From the NCBI GenBank assembly GCA_015680905.1, contig CM027378.1, positions 76,909,501 to 76,973,500 of the forward strand: a stretch of 64,000 nt of DNA. The letters run 5' to 3'. Under the pieces are notes generated by a model. It was not told the origin of the DNA and made no database searches. It was given only the letters and a program-made list of their open reading frames with translations. Positions 1 through 12,680 of the stretch are shown here, in pieces (the first letter of the stretch is position 1; the number at the start of each line of letters is the position of its first letter). Source of the DNA: Coptis chinensis. Taxonomy: Eukaryota; Streptophyta; Magnoliopsida; Ranunculales; Ranunculaceae. The position numbers were made by a program, and so were the translations under genes.

Positions 1-358
1 TTACTTTGTCACCAAATAAAACAGGATTTGGAGGTATCCTTAGAGATGAAAAAGGAGTAGTTTTATTGGTCTACTAGAGGAAGTTCTACTCAAAGATCAA
101 TACTTTGCTTCAAGAGCTTAATGGAATTGCCGAAGGTCCGAAGGTATCTCGATGATTGGCATTCGGCATTTGATGGTAAACTATGACTCTCGTCGCAAAG
201 GCAAATAGTTAATAGAAATGAAGCTATTCCGTGGTAATGCTTGTAGGAATGTTATGCAAGCTATAGATAATCACATAAGAGACTTTGACTCTATTGTGGT
301 TCGTGATGTTTATAGGGAGGGAAATAAAGTTCTTGACATTCGTTGGTCAAGTTAGTAG
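1..358 (+). pseudogene. LINE RNase H-like domain fragment
   Basis: Translating the plus strand gives, across more than one frame, pieces typical of the C-terminal RNase H-like domain of plant L1-type retroposons. Near base 15 there is NKTGFGGILRDEKG, the first RNase H strand. Near 210-345 there is NACRNVMQAIDNHI followed by a motif resembling VRDVYREGNKVLD, the last conserved block. The fragment is frameshifted, carries stops and runs off the left edge, so only the 3' end of the element can be described. No poly-A tail is obvious directly after it. It could instead derive from a host RNase H-like gene of the same domain family. Family assignment is by motif recognition only. Confidence 0.55.
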
Positions 359-750
359 ATATGAGCTCTATAGGAATTTTGTACTATATATAGGTCCTCT
401 AGAGGATGATTTGCATGTAATAGTGGAAAATGATGCAAAAGGAACTGTGTATAGCAGATAATTAAAATGAATGCAAGTTTAGGTCTGCTATAACCCATAA
501 CAGTTTCAACCTCTCCCATGAGGAGAGGGGTACACAACCAATCCCACCTTTCCTTTTTCCTTCTTAATACAAAAATTAGCAAATTTAGGAAAAAAAATCA
601 TTGTAAAAGAAAATCTCCATGACTGTATGGTTGAGAGATTATCATACATTCGTAAATCTAGTAACTGCCAATTGGTTTTTCATTAATGTGGTTGAGACAA
701 ATCCGATTTGACATTTTGGTTTTCATTAAAGTACTCTTCATAGAGGCCTC
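359..750. other. Intergenic sequence, nothing recognised
   Basis: AT-rich sequence with no protein similarity I can recognise on either strand. The short open frame on the minus strand at 352-582 has no family features. Confidence 0.5.
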
Positions 751-2546
751 TCCATGTTCAGTGGCGGAGCTAGGTACACCCTGGCATACCCTCACTTCCC
801 AGAAAAACCTTTGATACATACCTATTCATTCGCACTAAAAAAACCCAACGCAAATAGGGAAAAATACATACCTATTCACTTCCCGTTGTCAGACTTAAGA
901 GCTTCAGAACCATATTCTTAGGAGTTGTGGTCCAATGCCGTTGGATGAGATTCTTGTTATTGCTAGTAGTGCATGGAGTCTCTGTCTACCCGATTTTGAC
1001 CTCAATTCTTTGGCTATAAATGCTACCGTCCCCGTTTTGGCAGAAGCGTTCTACAGTAAGATTGTTGCTGGTCTTGAGAGGGAGTTTGAGTTATCTGCTC
1101 ATCAAAAAGCAGTCATTGGATGCTTGCAGTCAGAACACACAAAGGATTTTCTACTTGCTATTCCGATAGAGGGACTTGGACAGCGTATGTCACTGTTGGA
1201 GTATCGTTCTATTCTCTGGTACCGTCTCATGATTCTTTTGTACCCTGAGGGTAGTCTATGCCCTATTTGCCAAAAGAGTAAACTAGATGCTTTCAGGGAC
1301 TATACAGTACATTGTAGACATTTTCTAGGTTTCAAATATCGACATGATCATGTTAGAGACATTTTATGTTATGCATTTTAGAGAACTGGGGTACAAGTAG
1401 AGAAGGAGGCTCCTATCAATTTTCTCACTGATCCGAATGAGGGTAGATCGACGCTTCGGCCTGCGGATGTATTGATCTACAGTTGGTCTGAGGGAAACAT
1501 GCATGTGTTGATGTAACTAGAACATCTTCGTTGGTAGGGCTTGGGAATGGAGTCTTTGAGGTGGGAGAAACAGCTAATAGAGCAGCGACAGGAAAGATTG
1601 AGAAATACGAGGATGCTTGTAGGGCTAATCAACATTGTTTCATTCCGTTCAGTTTCGATATTTTCGGTTTCTTAACACAACAGTTTGTTGAGCTCCTTAA
1701 GAGCTTGCATAAAGTTATGAACCGTAATGACAGCTAGTTCTAACGAGTTTACATTTAGGATGATAGGATTTGTCATTCAGAAAGGACTTGCGGCGCAGCT
1801 TGTTGCACGTTTGTCTTAATCATTTGTAAAACTCATTATCATTATTAATAAAAAATTTCACTTCCAAAAAAAAAACAAAAACAAAAACCCCAAAAACAAA
1901 AACCTTCTCCAAAAATTAAAGAAAATATCCTCAAATATTCCAAATATTCCTCACGTACTCTCTCTCCTTTCTACTCAAAATGTAAAAAGGAAAATTTGAA
2001 TAAAGATATTCCCCTTTATTTACTCTTAACATATGACATGTTCATGATAATCTCTCATAATCTCATTACTTGCTAATTCTAGACAATGCAACTAGATCTC
2101 GAGTTCTCACTAAAATTGTTCTTCTTAAAAAAAATAAAATTAAATCCAAAACCCAAAAAACTCTTTCTCTCTCTTCTTAGTCTCTACTTTTTCACTAATT
2201 TTTTTTTCCAAACAAGAAAACATATATTCTTCTTTAGACTTAAGTAATCACTCTACTCGATAGTCAACACTATAATACAAGGTTTCTTATGACCGCCCGT
2301 GGTAAGTTTAAAGTAAATTTTTTAAACCATTGAATTATTTATTTATTTTATTTTTGGATTCTTTATGTTTTTTTCTAATACACTTATTTCAATCGTTTTA
2401 TATGATTTTTTATGTTCATTTTATACGTGTTTTGTTTTGTGACCAGTTTTGAAATATATTAGTTAAACTTCATTAGTTTTTTTGTTTTTTGGGTTGCCTG
2501 GGTAGTCACCCTCACTCAATTTCCTGGCTCCGCCACGGTCCATGTT
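751..2546. mobile_element. hAT-type inverted-repeat element with 8-bp TSD
   Basis: The left end reads CAGTGGCGGAGCTAGG at 759-774. The right end, CCTGGCTCCGCCACGG at 2523-2538, is its reverse complement with two mismatches. The pair is flanked by a perfect 8-bp duplication TCCATGTT (751-758 and 2539-2546). An 8-bp target duplication with a short inverted repeat starting C-A/C is the signature of hAT elements. The interior (1.78 kb) has no hAT transposase. It holds a reverse-transcriptase-like fragment and AT-rich filler. The element is therefore non-autonomous, having either captured or been invaded by the other sequence. Confidence 0.75.
935..1819 (+). mobile_element. Fossil of reverse-transcriptase-like protein, C-terminal part
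   Basis: The plus strand encodes the C-terminal region of a plant reverse-transcriptase-like family of uncertain class, widely annotated as uncharacterised. Recognisable blocks, in order, are ISGLGQ-like IEGLGQRMS, a CPICQK cysteine pair, YTVHCRHFLGFKYRHDHVRD, LRPADVLIYSW, LVGLGNGVFEVGETA, HCFIPFSFDIFGF and the terminal GLAAQLVARLS. The catalytic reverse-transcriptase part is absent. The copy is broken in a couple of places. An A-rich stretch (about 1845-1895) follows, as expected of a retroposed copy. It lies wholly inside the hAT-type element at 759-2538. Confidence 0.6.
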
Positions 2547-3216
2547 TACGAAAAAAAAAAAACCAAAACGCTCAACATCATGCCATGTGAACGGGTTAGG
2601 ATTGGAATCTCGCAATCGCCAGTCAATTTTAACCTTTACCCAGTTGAATCGGAAGTAGCATATGCATATGCGAGGAAAAGTTGTTGCTTATCGTGGGACG
2701 TCGGTACTAAGCGCGCAGAAAGGGCCAGCTCCATGATCCGGCCCCACATAGACTTGAAGCTAATAACTGAATAATCATTCCAAATTCCCAGTACCTGACC
2801 AAATTCAGCCACTCAAATTTGTGTGACTTCTGAGGCTGTGGAAATCACTGATCTAAGACTGTCCAAGTCAAAAAATCAATGGGGTGAAATAACAACCTAC
2901 ACTGTCTGGCAGGTACTTGCCATCAAGGATATAAAATGTTCACTGTTTTTTACTGCAGTAATGGAACTACAGCAGAGCTCACATTCCAAGGCAAAATACC
3001 ATACTTTCTGTAAGCAAAAATAAAAATAAAAAAATAAACTCGGTAAATGCAAGTGACCAAATAAATCGCTCATGGTAACCTCATGTAAGCATAAAACCAA
3101 TCTCAAAATCGGTCGGGATAATCGATTCTGTTTCCCAATTACACACCTTTGCATTCAGCTACAGGCTACATATGTACCAATTACAAAAACAGGCCCGAAA
3201 AACAATTGTCAAAAAC
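2547..3216. other. 3' flank of the transporter gene
   Basis: This is the region after the transporter stop codon on the minus strand. It probably contains the 3' UTR and polyadenylation signals, but I could not fix a cleavage site. Open frames here (such as 2580-2774, 2823-3023 and 2897-3154) resemble no family I know and are probably fortuitous. Confidence 0.5.
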
Positions 3217-6200
3217 TTAGGGCAAGGAAGTGGCCTGGAGCTTGGCTAGGTACGTTTGGCGACGTCCCAACTGGAATGCTGTAACTATCCACAAGAAACA
3301 GATCTGAATAAAGTCAAGGGAAAAACTGAGAGGCATTGTATTGGTTATCAATCACAAGTAAACTCGTTCATTAGATATTCACACTGCCTGATTTAGGTCA
3401 CATGAGAGAAGAATGAGCAACTTCCGAAAGAAGAAACCGCTTAACAATTTACTCATATAAGAGACCAATCAATTCGATTTTCCAGAGAAATAACAAAGAA
3501 AAAGTTAATCTATACATACAGGCAAAGCATAGAGAGGGAGACTGGAAGTTCTCCCATTTAGAGTACTGAAGAGCAGCTTGTACATTCCCGCAGCTGTAGC
3601 ATCTCCAAGTCTTTGTACAATTACATCTATGCACACCTGCAAGCAGGATAATGTTTGGTTAAAGAGGCTACTACTGTAAATTTGGTCTTGGTCCGAGTTT
3701 GACAGGCAGCCAAAGTGCATTGTAGGTCTAAAATCAAAATGAATTTAAGACGGAAGAATTTAAATCAGGTATGTCCATTGTGTGTGTCCAAACTCCAAAC
3801 TGATAGAGATTCACAATAATGTATATCAAAGAGACAGGTCGCAGTATCGAGTTTACAGTCAAGCTCTAGCACTGCAGCAGGGAGGGGTGGGGGCCCAAAA
3901 ATATCCCGAGTCAGCGGAATTTCGAGACCCAAGTTAATATAGGCCTCTGTCTACACAGGGTTGTTGTGTTAGATGGATTTGAAAAATAACCAGCTTTGAA
4001 AAAAAATCCAGAAGTTTCTGCTTGATTAATTGGGTTTTAATAATGTTAGATGGATTTGATAAAAGAAAAAAGACAAACATATGCATAGTACAAAATATCT
4101 CGATATATCGCGATATTTGGAGATATCTATCCAGATTTCAAAAAAAGATATATAAATATCACGATATGTTCAGAGATATATGCAACTGTAAATATCAATG
4201 ATATTTTGACAATATTTACGATATTTGTGATATTTAGAGATATTTTGCGATATTTGAAGATATTTAGCGATATTTTGTGTATATAACAATTTTATTTAAT
4301 ATTTACCATTATATTTCAAATAAATATAAATAATGTATCATGATATATCAAAAAATATCTACAATATCTATGATATTTATCGATATTTTAAATATATCTA
4401 CGATATTTGCATGTGAAACAATGTCAAATATCCCAAAAAAAAATAATATATCCACAATACATATCCAGAAATTAAATATCGATAAATATCCATATCCTGA
4501 TATTTTGTACTATGAACATAATAGAGTTGGAATTGCATGAAATTTATAACTGGGAGTCTGGGAATGATAACTAAAACTTCTCAGTAAGACAACTTAGGGC
4601 ATCTCTAGGTGGTGGTAGTATCACCTTCAAATTTGAAGAAACTGGACGCAAATTTTGACCAACTCTAAGTGGCCGCAAATTTCATCCACAAATTTCACCC
4701 CACGCGCCATTGGTACTATCGCACGACACTCCCAATGTCGCCCCAAATTGAAAAAAGTTTTAAAAAAAAAACCCACGCGACATTCGCTAAATTGAAAAAA
4801 AAAAAAAAAAAAAAAACCTTTGCGACATTTGCATTGGCGCGCAACATTACCACTGTCGCGTGTGAACAAGGATGCGGCTAGACAGGTGATGCAATTGAAT
4901 TTGCTTCCACCTAGAGTTGGATTTCCGCGAAATTCTGAATTTTGGAAGCAAATTTGAAAAATTTAGGAGGTGATACTACCACCTAGAGATGCTCTTAGTT
5001 AAGATAAATACTAAAACTTTAAACAATTATAAAAAGTATCTATTTATTTTATGGTTTTGATACTTGAAAACTCTAAAATGGAAATCAATGAATCATGAGT
5101 TAATTCTTGAGTACCTATTTATTTGCACCTCCAAATCCATTGTTGGTTCATAACTGGGGTATTCGCCGTCACTTATTATTATTGCAATTGTATTAATATT
5201 TGTGCCTTCAAATTCTGAAATCTTGAAGCTATAAAAGATGTTGAATTTGAAGACGATTTGCTAGTAGTAGATTTCAATTTGGAAAACGTCTCCTAGGTAA
5301 TGTACATTTCGTAGTACCTATTCCCTGAACTACTACTACTAGCAGCACGAAATGCAATACAATACCTAAGAGACATTTACCAATTTAAAGTGTTTAAATA
5401 CCACTACAACGGACTACATGAAAATAGTATGCAAATCCAACATACTCAAAATGAAAACAACACATTGATTTAAGAAATTCAAAATTTAAAAGCACAAATT
5501 GTTAATACAAACATTTATAATAAGCGATTACGAAGACTCATGTTATGAACCAACAATGATTTTGGAGGCTAAAACCGCAGCTTGAAGAACTAACTCAAGA
5601 TTCAATGCCTCTTCGGTTTAGAGTTTTAAAAATTCAAAGAACCTCGAATAAATAGTATATTTGTTTTAAAATTCTAAAATTTAACTTAATTAAGAGACCA
5701 CAAATTTCCAAATACACTTTTGAAGCATTCACGGATTTATAGCACAGATTCCCAAGATTTACAGAGCAAATTCCTAAAATGCCCAAAACAGATGTTAACC
5801 TAGAAAAATGAAAGAAAAAAAAGAACAGACAAAAAGAAAGAGAGAAGCAGAGAAGGCCAGATTTTATGATTCTTTCTTCATTCCCTTGGACTAAAATAAT
5901 AGAAAACTCAAATTCAAAATCATTAGCTAGAAAAACCACAATATAATTTTCATTCTAGTTAAGAATGTTTAAGAGAAAATTGGGGTTTGTAGAAGAGTTT
6001 TGTAGCTGTAACTGAGAACTCCTCGTCAAGTAGTGGTGGAGTCTGAAGTTTGAACATCGATTTGCTCCAACTTGCACAGAGTGCAGCAAGTTAAAGACTG
6101 CTGCTGAAGAAGCCATGTTGACGAATTACTAGAGCTAATTTTAATGCAGAAACTTTGACAGCCCTATTGAAGAAGCAGTGGGAGCTCTGCATAACATATA

Positions 6201-9200
6201 ATGGCGTCCAATAAAAGATTGAATCCAGTGGACTAAATTTGGGTTGCCTATATTCACAAGTACTAAATGGAATAATTGTGAAATGGGATACTCTTTTCAC
6301 CAAACTCATCTACTTGAAATCTTCCATTACAGATTTACAGTATGATATTTTTACAATTTCCATGGCTTTTCAAGTAGTTGACCTCAAAAGGTTGTTGATT
6401 TTTCTGTTGAAAGGTTTCATTAGGTTTTTTTTTTTGGACTATAGAACTGAAAAGGATTTCAGTGGAAGCTTTTTTTTTACCATTTTTTTTTTCTTTTTTG
6501 GTAAAAATTTCAATTGAAGGTTGAAATAGAAGAATCAGATTTTATTATGCTGAAGCTTGGTGATGTGAATTCATATTGATGTAAGAAAGTAAGAAAGAAA
6601 GAGACAAAGAAGAAGTGCGGAACAAACTTCTATCCTCTCTCACTTCTCCTTTTAAATTTGAGCCTCTTTAAATTTTGTCCTTCAATTCTTTCATACTTTT
6701 TTTTCCATCACTTATATGGCTGTGAAGGGGTAAATGGAGGGTCATTTCAGGAAACTGCAGTGTAAATCTGGGTAAGCTTCAAAAGTGTTTTTGGAAATTT
6801 ACATGAGCGTGCAATAGTTCATAGTTTTTCTTACTGGTAAGTTGTCATGCAGGGTAAACTCCCTTTGTTTATGTGCACATCAGGAAGAAGATATAGAAAA
6901 GGAGTAGTGAAGATTAATTTAGCTTCGTTGGAAGTGGAATGGAAGGAAAAGCTTTCAGAGATTGTGAAGATGCTACATTTGATGTTAGAAATTTGTGGTT
7001 GTATAAAGTCTTTTTGTAGAGTTTTAATAATTCTTTGGATGCAGTATTATGGAAGTTTGTTTTTAATGAAAGCCATGCGTTTTACTAATTGTAGAGCTAA
7101 AGTGGTTCTCAACGATGAGATTCAAACAAATCTTCCTGTGTTTGGAAATTGGACTAATAACACGGGTCACTCACCTTTGCTTTGTATTTCTCATCAGTTG
7201 AGACAACTGTGAATAAAAGCTCTCTTCCTGGTCTAGTTACAACATACATAACCACCTACAAGCAACAAAGGAAAACCAATCAGATTAAATTAACATTTCC
7301 ATCTGTCACCCTCGAACAATCTCCAGATTCTGTTCTGTTTTGAAAGAAGTAGAGATTATTTTGTAAAACAAAATGTGCGTTGACAGTTTAACATCAAATA
7401 ATGACTACACATTTTTACAAGACAAACCTTTCGTAGTGTCTCCGAAACAGCCACCACAATCCAGGTCGGATGTACAGCAATAGCAACTATATTTGAGAAC
7501 GCAACACAGGGAGCTGAACAAATAGCTATGGTAACCCCCGCAACTGTAAGGATGCGTCCCTGCAATAGTTGAAAAAAAAAAGAAATTGAATTATAATTGC
7601 AACAAAGAATAGCTAACATAAAGAATCCATTGTCTCCCACGGAACAAAACTTTGACGCACAACATCTATGGATAGGAAGGACAAAGGAGCACTCATGTTA
7701 ATGAATTATCATTTTTGGGTTTGAGACTTGGTCTAAAACGCAAGGAAGGAATTCAAGTACTGATTTGTGAGGACATAATAGTTTTTTCACAGTCAGTTTT
7801 TTTTTTTTTGCTAGTTAAGTTAAAGTTGCATTAAAAAGAAAAAGTACAAGGTGGGTAGGGTAGGGCAACAATCTGCACCTCCCTAGTTCAAAACAAGATT
7901 TTCTTTCATCTAATTCATTTGGTGTGTTACATCTCTTCAAAAGTCTCAACAAAATCTATAGAACTTCTGGAACAGAGCTTCCCATTTGTGAAGCCATGGT
8001 GGTTTCCCTTCAAGGACAATAGCTTCATTCAGTGGTAAAGAGTTGCCAGCTTTCGCCATTGCATCCGCAGTAGTGTTAGCTTCCCTCCACACCGAAGTAA
8101 TCCTGACATCTTGTAGTTCTTTCAAACAGTTCAGCCACCGTGGTTTTAAATCCCATAGTCAGTTCACTTGTATAAAGAGATGAAAGATTCATAGTCTTGT
8201 AGTCTTGTCCATTTGTACTTTCTCAAGTATGGCATTTGTTCTTTTGTATAATAACTCTTTAAATATATCTAATTGCAGGAAATTTTTTATTCATGATATG
8301 CTAGAAGTTTCATCGAAAAAAATTAGGCCGAGAATGCCTACAAGAACAAGAGAAACAACATTACAAGCATACAAGCCTAAGCAAAGTACACCAGATAACC
8401 CCATATCCAAGTACAAAAGGCGACCCATCTAACAAGATAACTGACACCCCACAATATGCAAATGAACCTCAATGAAGGTTCCGTCACATGTGACATTTCC
8501 TACAAAATAGCCAAAAAAGCACAAGAGTCCAAACATGTTTGGTAAGTATGTTGAGGATCAGAGGCTGTAGGTCAAGTTTCTACCAACTTGTTTTTTCCTT
8601 AACAAACCGACTCAACCTATAAAAGGAAGGAATGGATACACCACCTACAATAGGAAGGTGAACTTCATAAACGCCCAAAAATTAAGCCTATGAGATATAA
8701 GACATGCATTCATGGATGCCAATCACCAAAACCTAACGGAGCTCAGACAGACCACAAAAAAATTGAGAAGATATCTCCAAGCAAGGCAGGAGCAGTCACA
8801 TACTCACATCATTCAGCAAATAATGAATCAAAGAAATTAAAGTAAAACACAGCAAAAGTGGCATACCGTCACAGTGAGTTGTCCAGCGAGGATAAATACA
8901 GCAATGAAACTATTAATCTGTGCAAATAACTTTCTTCTGTCAAGAGGGGTTGCAACAGTCAGTGCAATTACTGTTACTTTCTGCCATATTAAAAATAGTT
9001 CGAAAATATTTCAGTAGGATCTACGAAGAACAGTAAAAAAATAAGAATATCATAGGTCTGACATTAAATGAGAAACAGAAAAGATAGGCAAAAGAATCAT
9101 GAAACTATACAAATTTTCCTTCCATATTTTTGATATCAGGCCAAACGAATATAAACTAAGATTTAGGCACTAAAAACACAATGAATCCCAGACGTTTCCA

Positions 9201-12200
9201 CTTTGAATATGAACTAGTGCTGTTTACGGGCCAGACTCAAGCCGGACTTAAACAAGTCTAAGCCCAGCGGGCTCCTAAATATACATGTATGGGGAGGGAT
9301 ATTATGACACAAAAATGACACACTAGATGAAACACGTTTGTTGAAAACACATCGAGAATAGTTATGGGTTGATTTTTTTGTGACAATGTTATCCTCACTA
9401 TGAAGATCATCCTCACAAAAATTCGGCCCATTTGAAAATGCTTTGCCATGTTAAAAGAATGTTGCACAAGTGAATAATTGTGAAACGTTAGATAAATCTA
9501 AAAAATTGAACACAACTTTTGGCAAGGTTAGACACATCAAAATGGGATGAAGTTTTGTTAAAATGATCTCCATGACGTGGTGAACATAACCATAATTCAG
9601 TCCCAACACTTTTCCATGTGCCCCCTCTAATAGTGTGGCATTTAATGTGTCATTTTGGTTTGTCATAATACCCTTCCCCAACAAGTATATATTACTAAAT
9701 CAACAAATGTAACAGAAGAGCTCAAAATAAAGTGCCTCTTTATACCTGAAAATAAAAGAATGAAGAGACGACCGCACTAAGCCAAAGGAATAAAGCCACG
9801 GAGAGGAGGTAACTTGACGAAATTATCAATCTCAGCCCATCTAACATGACCCAAAGTTGAGGTTTCAATTTATAGGTAGCCAAATTAGGTGAAGACCCTT
9901 CATGAGCAGCTCGCCTTTGTTCATCAGTCTGAATTTGCTGATCAACATCACCTTCTCTGGGAGGTGAAAAAGATAATTTAATAAATATGGAAAACACGAG
10001 AACAAGAAGCCAACAGATAAAGAGAACAAACATAAACTCAGGACCCCTATGTTGTCAGTACAGCTATACAAGTACACAAAAGGTTGGCAGAAAAACCTAA
10101 AATGACCACTATTATGTATTTCAGTGTTATCAAATCCATGAGAACCTACATAGCTAGTGAAAAAGTTTCACAGGGAAAACAAAGAGGGAATAGAAAAATA
10201 CAAAATTTGATCATAAATATTATGAAATCTGTCTGTTGGTCAGTTTTTGAGAGGGTAGTAAGAAAAAACCCTATAAGAGCCAATGGGCCCAGTTAATGTG
10301 GTTTATTTCAGCCTATGAGAACCAAATAGCTAGTTCAAACTCTACAAGTGTCCAAGTTTTCTTCCCCTTTATGTTACTTGGATTTCTTTCTTTTGATAAA
10401 CAAAAAGAAAAGGAAACTGATAATAAAGACAAAAATGAGTAAAGCAACAACAAGGTATTATTCATTTTTTCAAAGTGGATAGCCTGCTTCGAAATATTTT
10501 CACATATGATCAGCTCGAATAAAAAATATTTCAAGAGCGCTTAGTCAGAATCTCCCAAACATAACAGGATTGTATTGTCCATATCAAAACAGAAACAAAT
10601 CAAATTGATAAGATATATGAACTAAGTGACTGACCTAAGGGAATGAAGTTCTTCAGAGTCATGAGATAAATCGCGGTTTATGCCTTCAGATGTCCGCGCA
10701 GCAAGCTCCATCAAAAGAGCAGAAACGAGAATTAAATCTAAGAGAATTTATTGATTGAAAATTCCGTTGTCAGAAAATGATAAAAGTAACAAGTATGTAA
10801 AAAACATGACCTAAGAAGAAAAAGAGAGGCAAACGTACAAGGTCCCAACCAAGCCATTCCTGCTGCAAACAATGAGCCCAAGAGCTGTCCAAGTGTGGCA
10901 CCAGCACCAATGAACCCAAACAATCTGGAACCTGACTGAATATGAATCTACGTTAGACCTCTAACTAAGACCAATCATCTCCACAAAACTACCTGAAAAC
11001 CCACTTACCTCATTGTCCATAACATCAATCACTCTGGCCCATGTTGAAGAAATAGTGATGAGATTAAGCAAAGCAACCTTCAGAAAACAAGCACTATTTT
11101 AGTAATAGAACAAATAAAATGCTCTGATAAGATTGAAAGTCAAAACTAAAAATGAAATTGTCAGGAAAGACGAGAAGCAAAGTATACCCAAAGGAACAAA
11201 CCAATTCTAACTGACACGTAAAACCACCCACAGTCACTCCATTTTGCTAACTTTGCAGTATCACCTTGATTAAGGACAGCGGTTTCGTATTCTTTAGAAT
11301 TGGGGGTTTGAGAAACGAAGTCCTGCATGCAGCAGACAAGTAAGAACACCTTACATAGGTTTAAAAAATACGAAAAAGAGGATATTACATAATTACATTT
11401 ATAAGTCCAGAGTTGGTTTTTTACCTTGGGAACTGAAGATGAGTAGCCATAAGAGGAAGAATGCCAGAGAATGAAGAAAAGAACAAGAGATACGCTAAAA
11501 AACCTGTGCATCAAAACCAAAGCCTGAAATTCCAAGAAGCACATATCACACAATGATACAAGAAGAGAAATTGAAATCACAAAGCAAAAGTTCAATATTT
11601 CATTCGACAACAGCTAATAGAGGTGCTAAATGCATTTTGACACCCATTGAGCCAAAACCACAATTCAATGCAGGTGATCTCCCCCACACCATTTTTCCTT
11701 GTGCAATATTCACATGCAAATTTGACATGGGGGATGGCTGAAATTGTGTCGTCTGTCAATTTCTTTGCCATCGACAAATATTATTTCGTTCATATGACTT
11801 GATAGAAGGCAAAATATTGTGCCGTCCACAACTTATTTGGAACCTAAAAAAACACATGTTGCATTGCAACGAAGCTTACTTGGTAAGCCTAAAATGGCTT
11901 CAACCAACATGCCTTCTAAAAGCCAGTCCTACTTGGCATGCTGCATTGGACTTGCTAAGAGATAACAAAACACTATTGGACATATTATTCATATATATAA
12001 ATGTCACTAGCTTTCAATTCTGCTTATAAAAATAAATTTTGCGGAGGTGTTTGCATACCTTGACTTTAGAAAGATTGGGCAATGAGAAAATGAGAGTGGA
12101 AACAGGTGCAGCAACTAAAGTCAACACTAAAGAAGCCACAAATAACTCAGGAAGGTTCGTTAAACCTAATGATATCGCACCATCATCGCGCAACGGAAGA

Positions 12201-12400
12201 ACTACAAAATATGCACTCAATATCTGCAAACCAACAATTGCTATCATATTAACAATAAGAATTTATAAAGTAATAAATATATATAACTAACTTACGAAGA
12301 AGAAAGATGCACAAGAGTGGATTAATGCCGATATTTCGTGAGGATGAACAGTTACGAACGACGAAACAATCGCCTCTAACCGAGATGATTGGTTTGTCAT
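3217..12400 (-). CDS. MFS/TLC-type multipass membrane transporter, 13 exons
   Basis: Coding exons, 5' to 3' on the minus strand: 12296-12400, 12059-12223, 11425-11523, 11188-11322, 11009-11077, 10839-10935, 10635-10737, 9746-9956, 8867-8980, 7428-7559, 7175-7255, 3520-3636, 3217-3303. They total 1515 bp (504 residues) in one frame, and every junction is GT-AG. The protein starts MTNQSSRLEAIV and ends KLQATSLP. Hydrophobic helices alternate with short loops. Conserved-looking blocks are ILSAYFVVLPLRDDGAISLG (residues 36-55), STWARVIDVMDNESGSRLFG (179-198), IGAGATLGQLLGSLFAA (199-215) and TRPGRELLFTVVSTDEKYKA (416-435). These match the plant branch of proteins annotated as TLC ATP/ADP-transporter-like or major-facilitator proteins. 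The substrate is unknown to me. The intron at 3637-7174 is unusually long (3.5 kb) and full of repeats. The start is the only ATG that joins the exon-2 frame. Confidence 0.88.
4095..4515. repeat. AT-rich minisatellite built on GATATTT
   Basis: Inside the long transporter intron, variants of a 12-14 bp unit such as CGATATTTGTGATATTTAG recur for about 420 bp, with spacing decaying toward the right end. The composition is almost entirely A and T with single G or C bases. No coding signal is present. Confidence 0.7.
4594..4997. mobile_element. Harbinger (Tourist-like) MITE, TSD TTA
   Basis: A 398-bp element (4597-4994) with inverted ends: GGGCATCTCTAGGTGGTGGT on the left and, reading inward from the right, GAGCATCTCTAGGTGGTAGT. 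It is flanked by TTA on both sides (4594-4596, 4995-4997). A three-base TTA duplication plus this type of terminus fits PIF/Harbinger MITEs. It sits in the transporter intron. Confidence 0.75.
5008..5690. repeat. Long imperfect foldback (hairpin) in intron
   Basis: The left arm (about 5008-5340) is the degenerate reverse complement of the right arm (about 5345-5690). Examples are CCTCCAAATCCATTGTTGGT (5130-5149) against its near-complement around 5545-5565, and CGTCTCCTAGGTAATG near 5287 against the complement near 5368-5380. The centre lies near 5343, so the transcript could fold into a stem of about 300 bp. Either a decayed foldback transposon or an inverted duplication would explain it. 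No target duplication is certain. Confidence 0.65.
5700..7170. other. Rest of long transporter intron
   Basis: AT-rich intron sequence with poly-T runs (6425-6500). The open frame at 6847-7212 on the plus strand overlaps the antisense of exon 11 and has no recognisable family features. I see nothing else supportable. Confidence 0.5.
7791..8164 (-). mobile_element. 5'-truncated LINE, RNase H-like 3' end
   Basis: Read on the minus strand, 8156 to 7799 encodes the tail of a LINE RNase H-like domain, including WDLKPRWLNCLKELQDVRI and WREANTTADAMAKAGNS. It ends in a poly-A run (T-run at about 7797-7810 on the plus strand). The octamer AGTCAGTT occurs on both sides (7791-7798 and 8157-8164) and is a good target duplication. 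Only the last ~350 bp of the element were inserted, a typical 5' truncation. It lies in the transporter intron between the exons at 7428-7559 and 8867-8980. Confidence 0.75.
9279..9692. mobile_element. MITE of about 414 bp in transporter intron
   Basis: Inverted ends: ATATACATGTATGGGGAGGG (about 9279-9298) and, read inward from the right, ATATACTTGTTGGGGAAGGG. Both continue with a shared ATTATGACA. No coding capacity. The superfamily is uncertain because the target duplication is masked by flanking TA-rich sequence. Confidence 0.6.
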
Positions 12401-12680
12401 TTCTTATATATCTCAGATTCTAGAAAGCCGCCCGATGGATTTATACGATATGGCTAGCGGCCTTGCCTCTTTTTTTTATTGGTTTGAAAATGTTTTGGGT
12501 AGGTCCCAATGATGCAAAATATCATTAACATATCCCGGCATCGATACGCTCGAGTCCACGAAATGATGGTTATGAAAAAGCCGACACCAAATAATGATTT
12601 GCACTGACTTAGGAGTCTTGAACCAACTTAATAGCAGCCGATTTACATCTTACATATACATTACATATAAAAGACTTTAG
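12401..12680 (-). promoter_or_regulatory. Compact intergenic region: transporter promoter
   Basis: Only 280 bp lie between the ETG1 stop codon and the transporter start codon, both on the minus strand. This segment must hold the end of the ETG1 transcript and the core promoter and 5' UTR of the transporter. I could not pick out a convincing TATA box, so only the position is claimed. Confidence 0.5.

Noticed and set aside
2897-3154. 85-residue minus-strand open frame downstream of the transporter
   Set aside because: The transporter frame ends at 3217, and no splice from exon 13 is needed. The frame has no family features.
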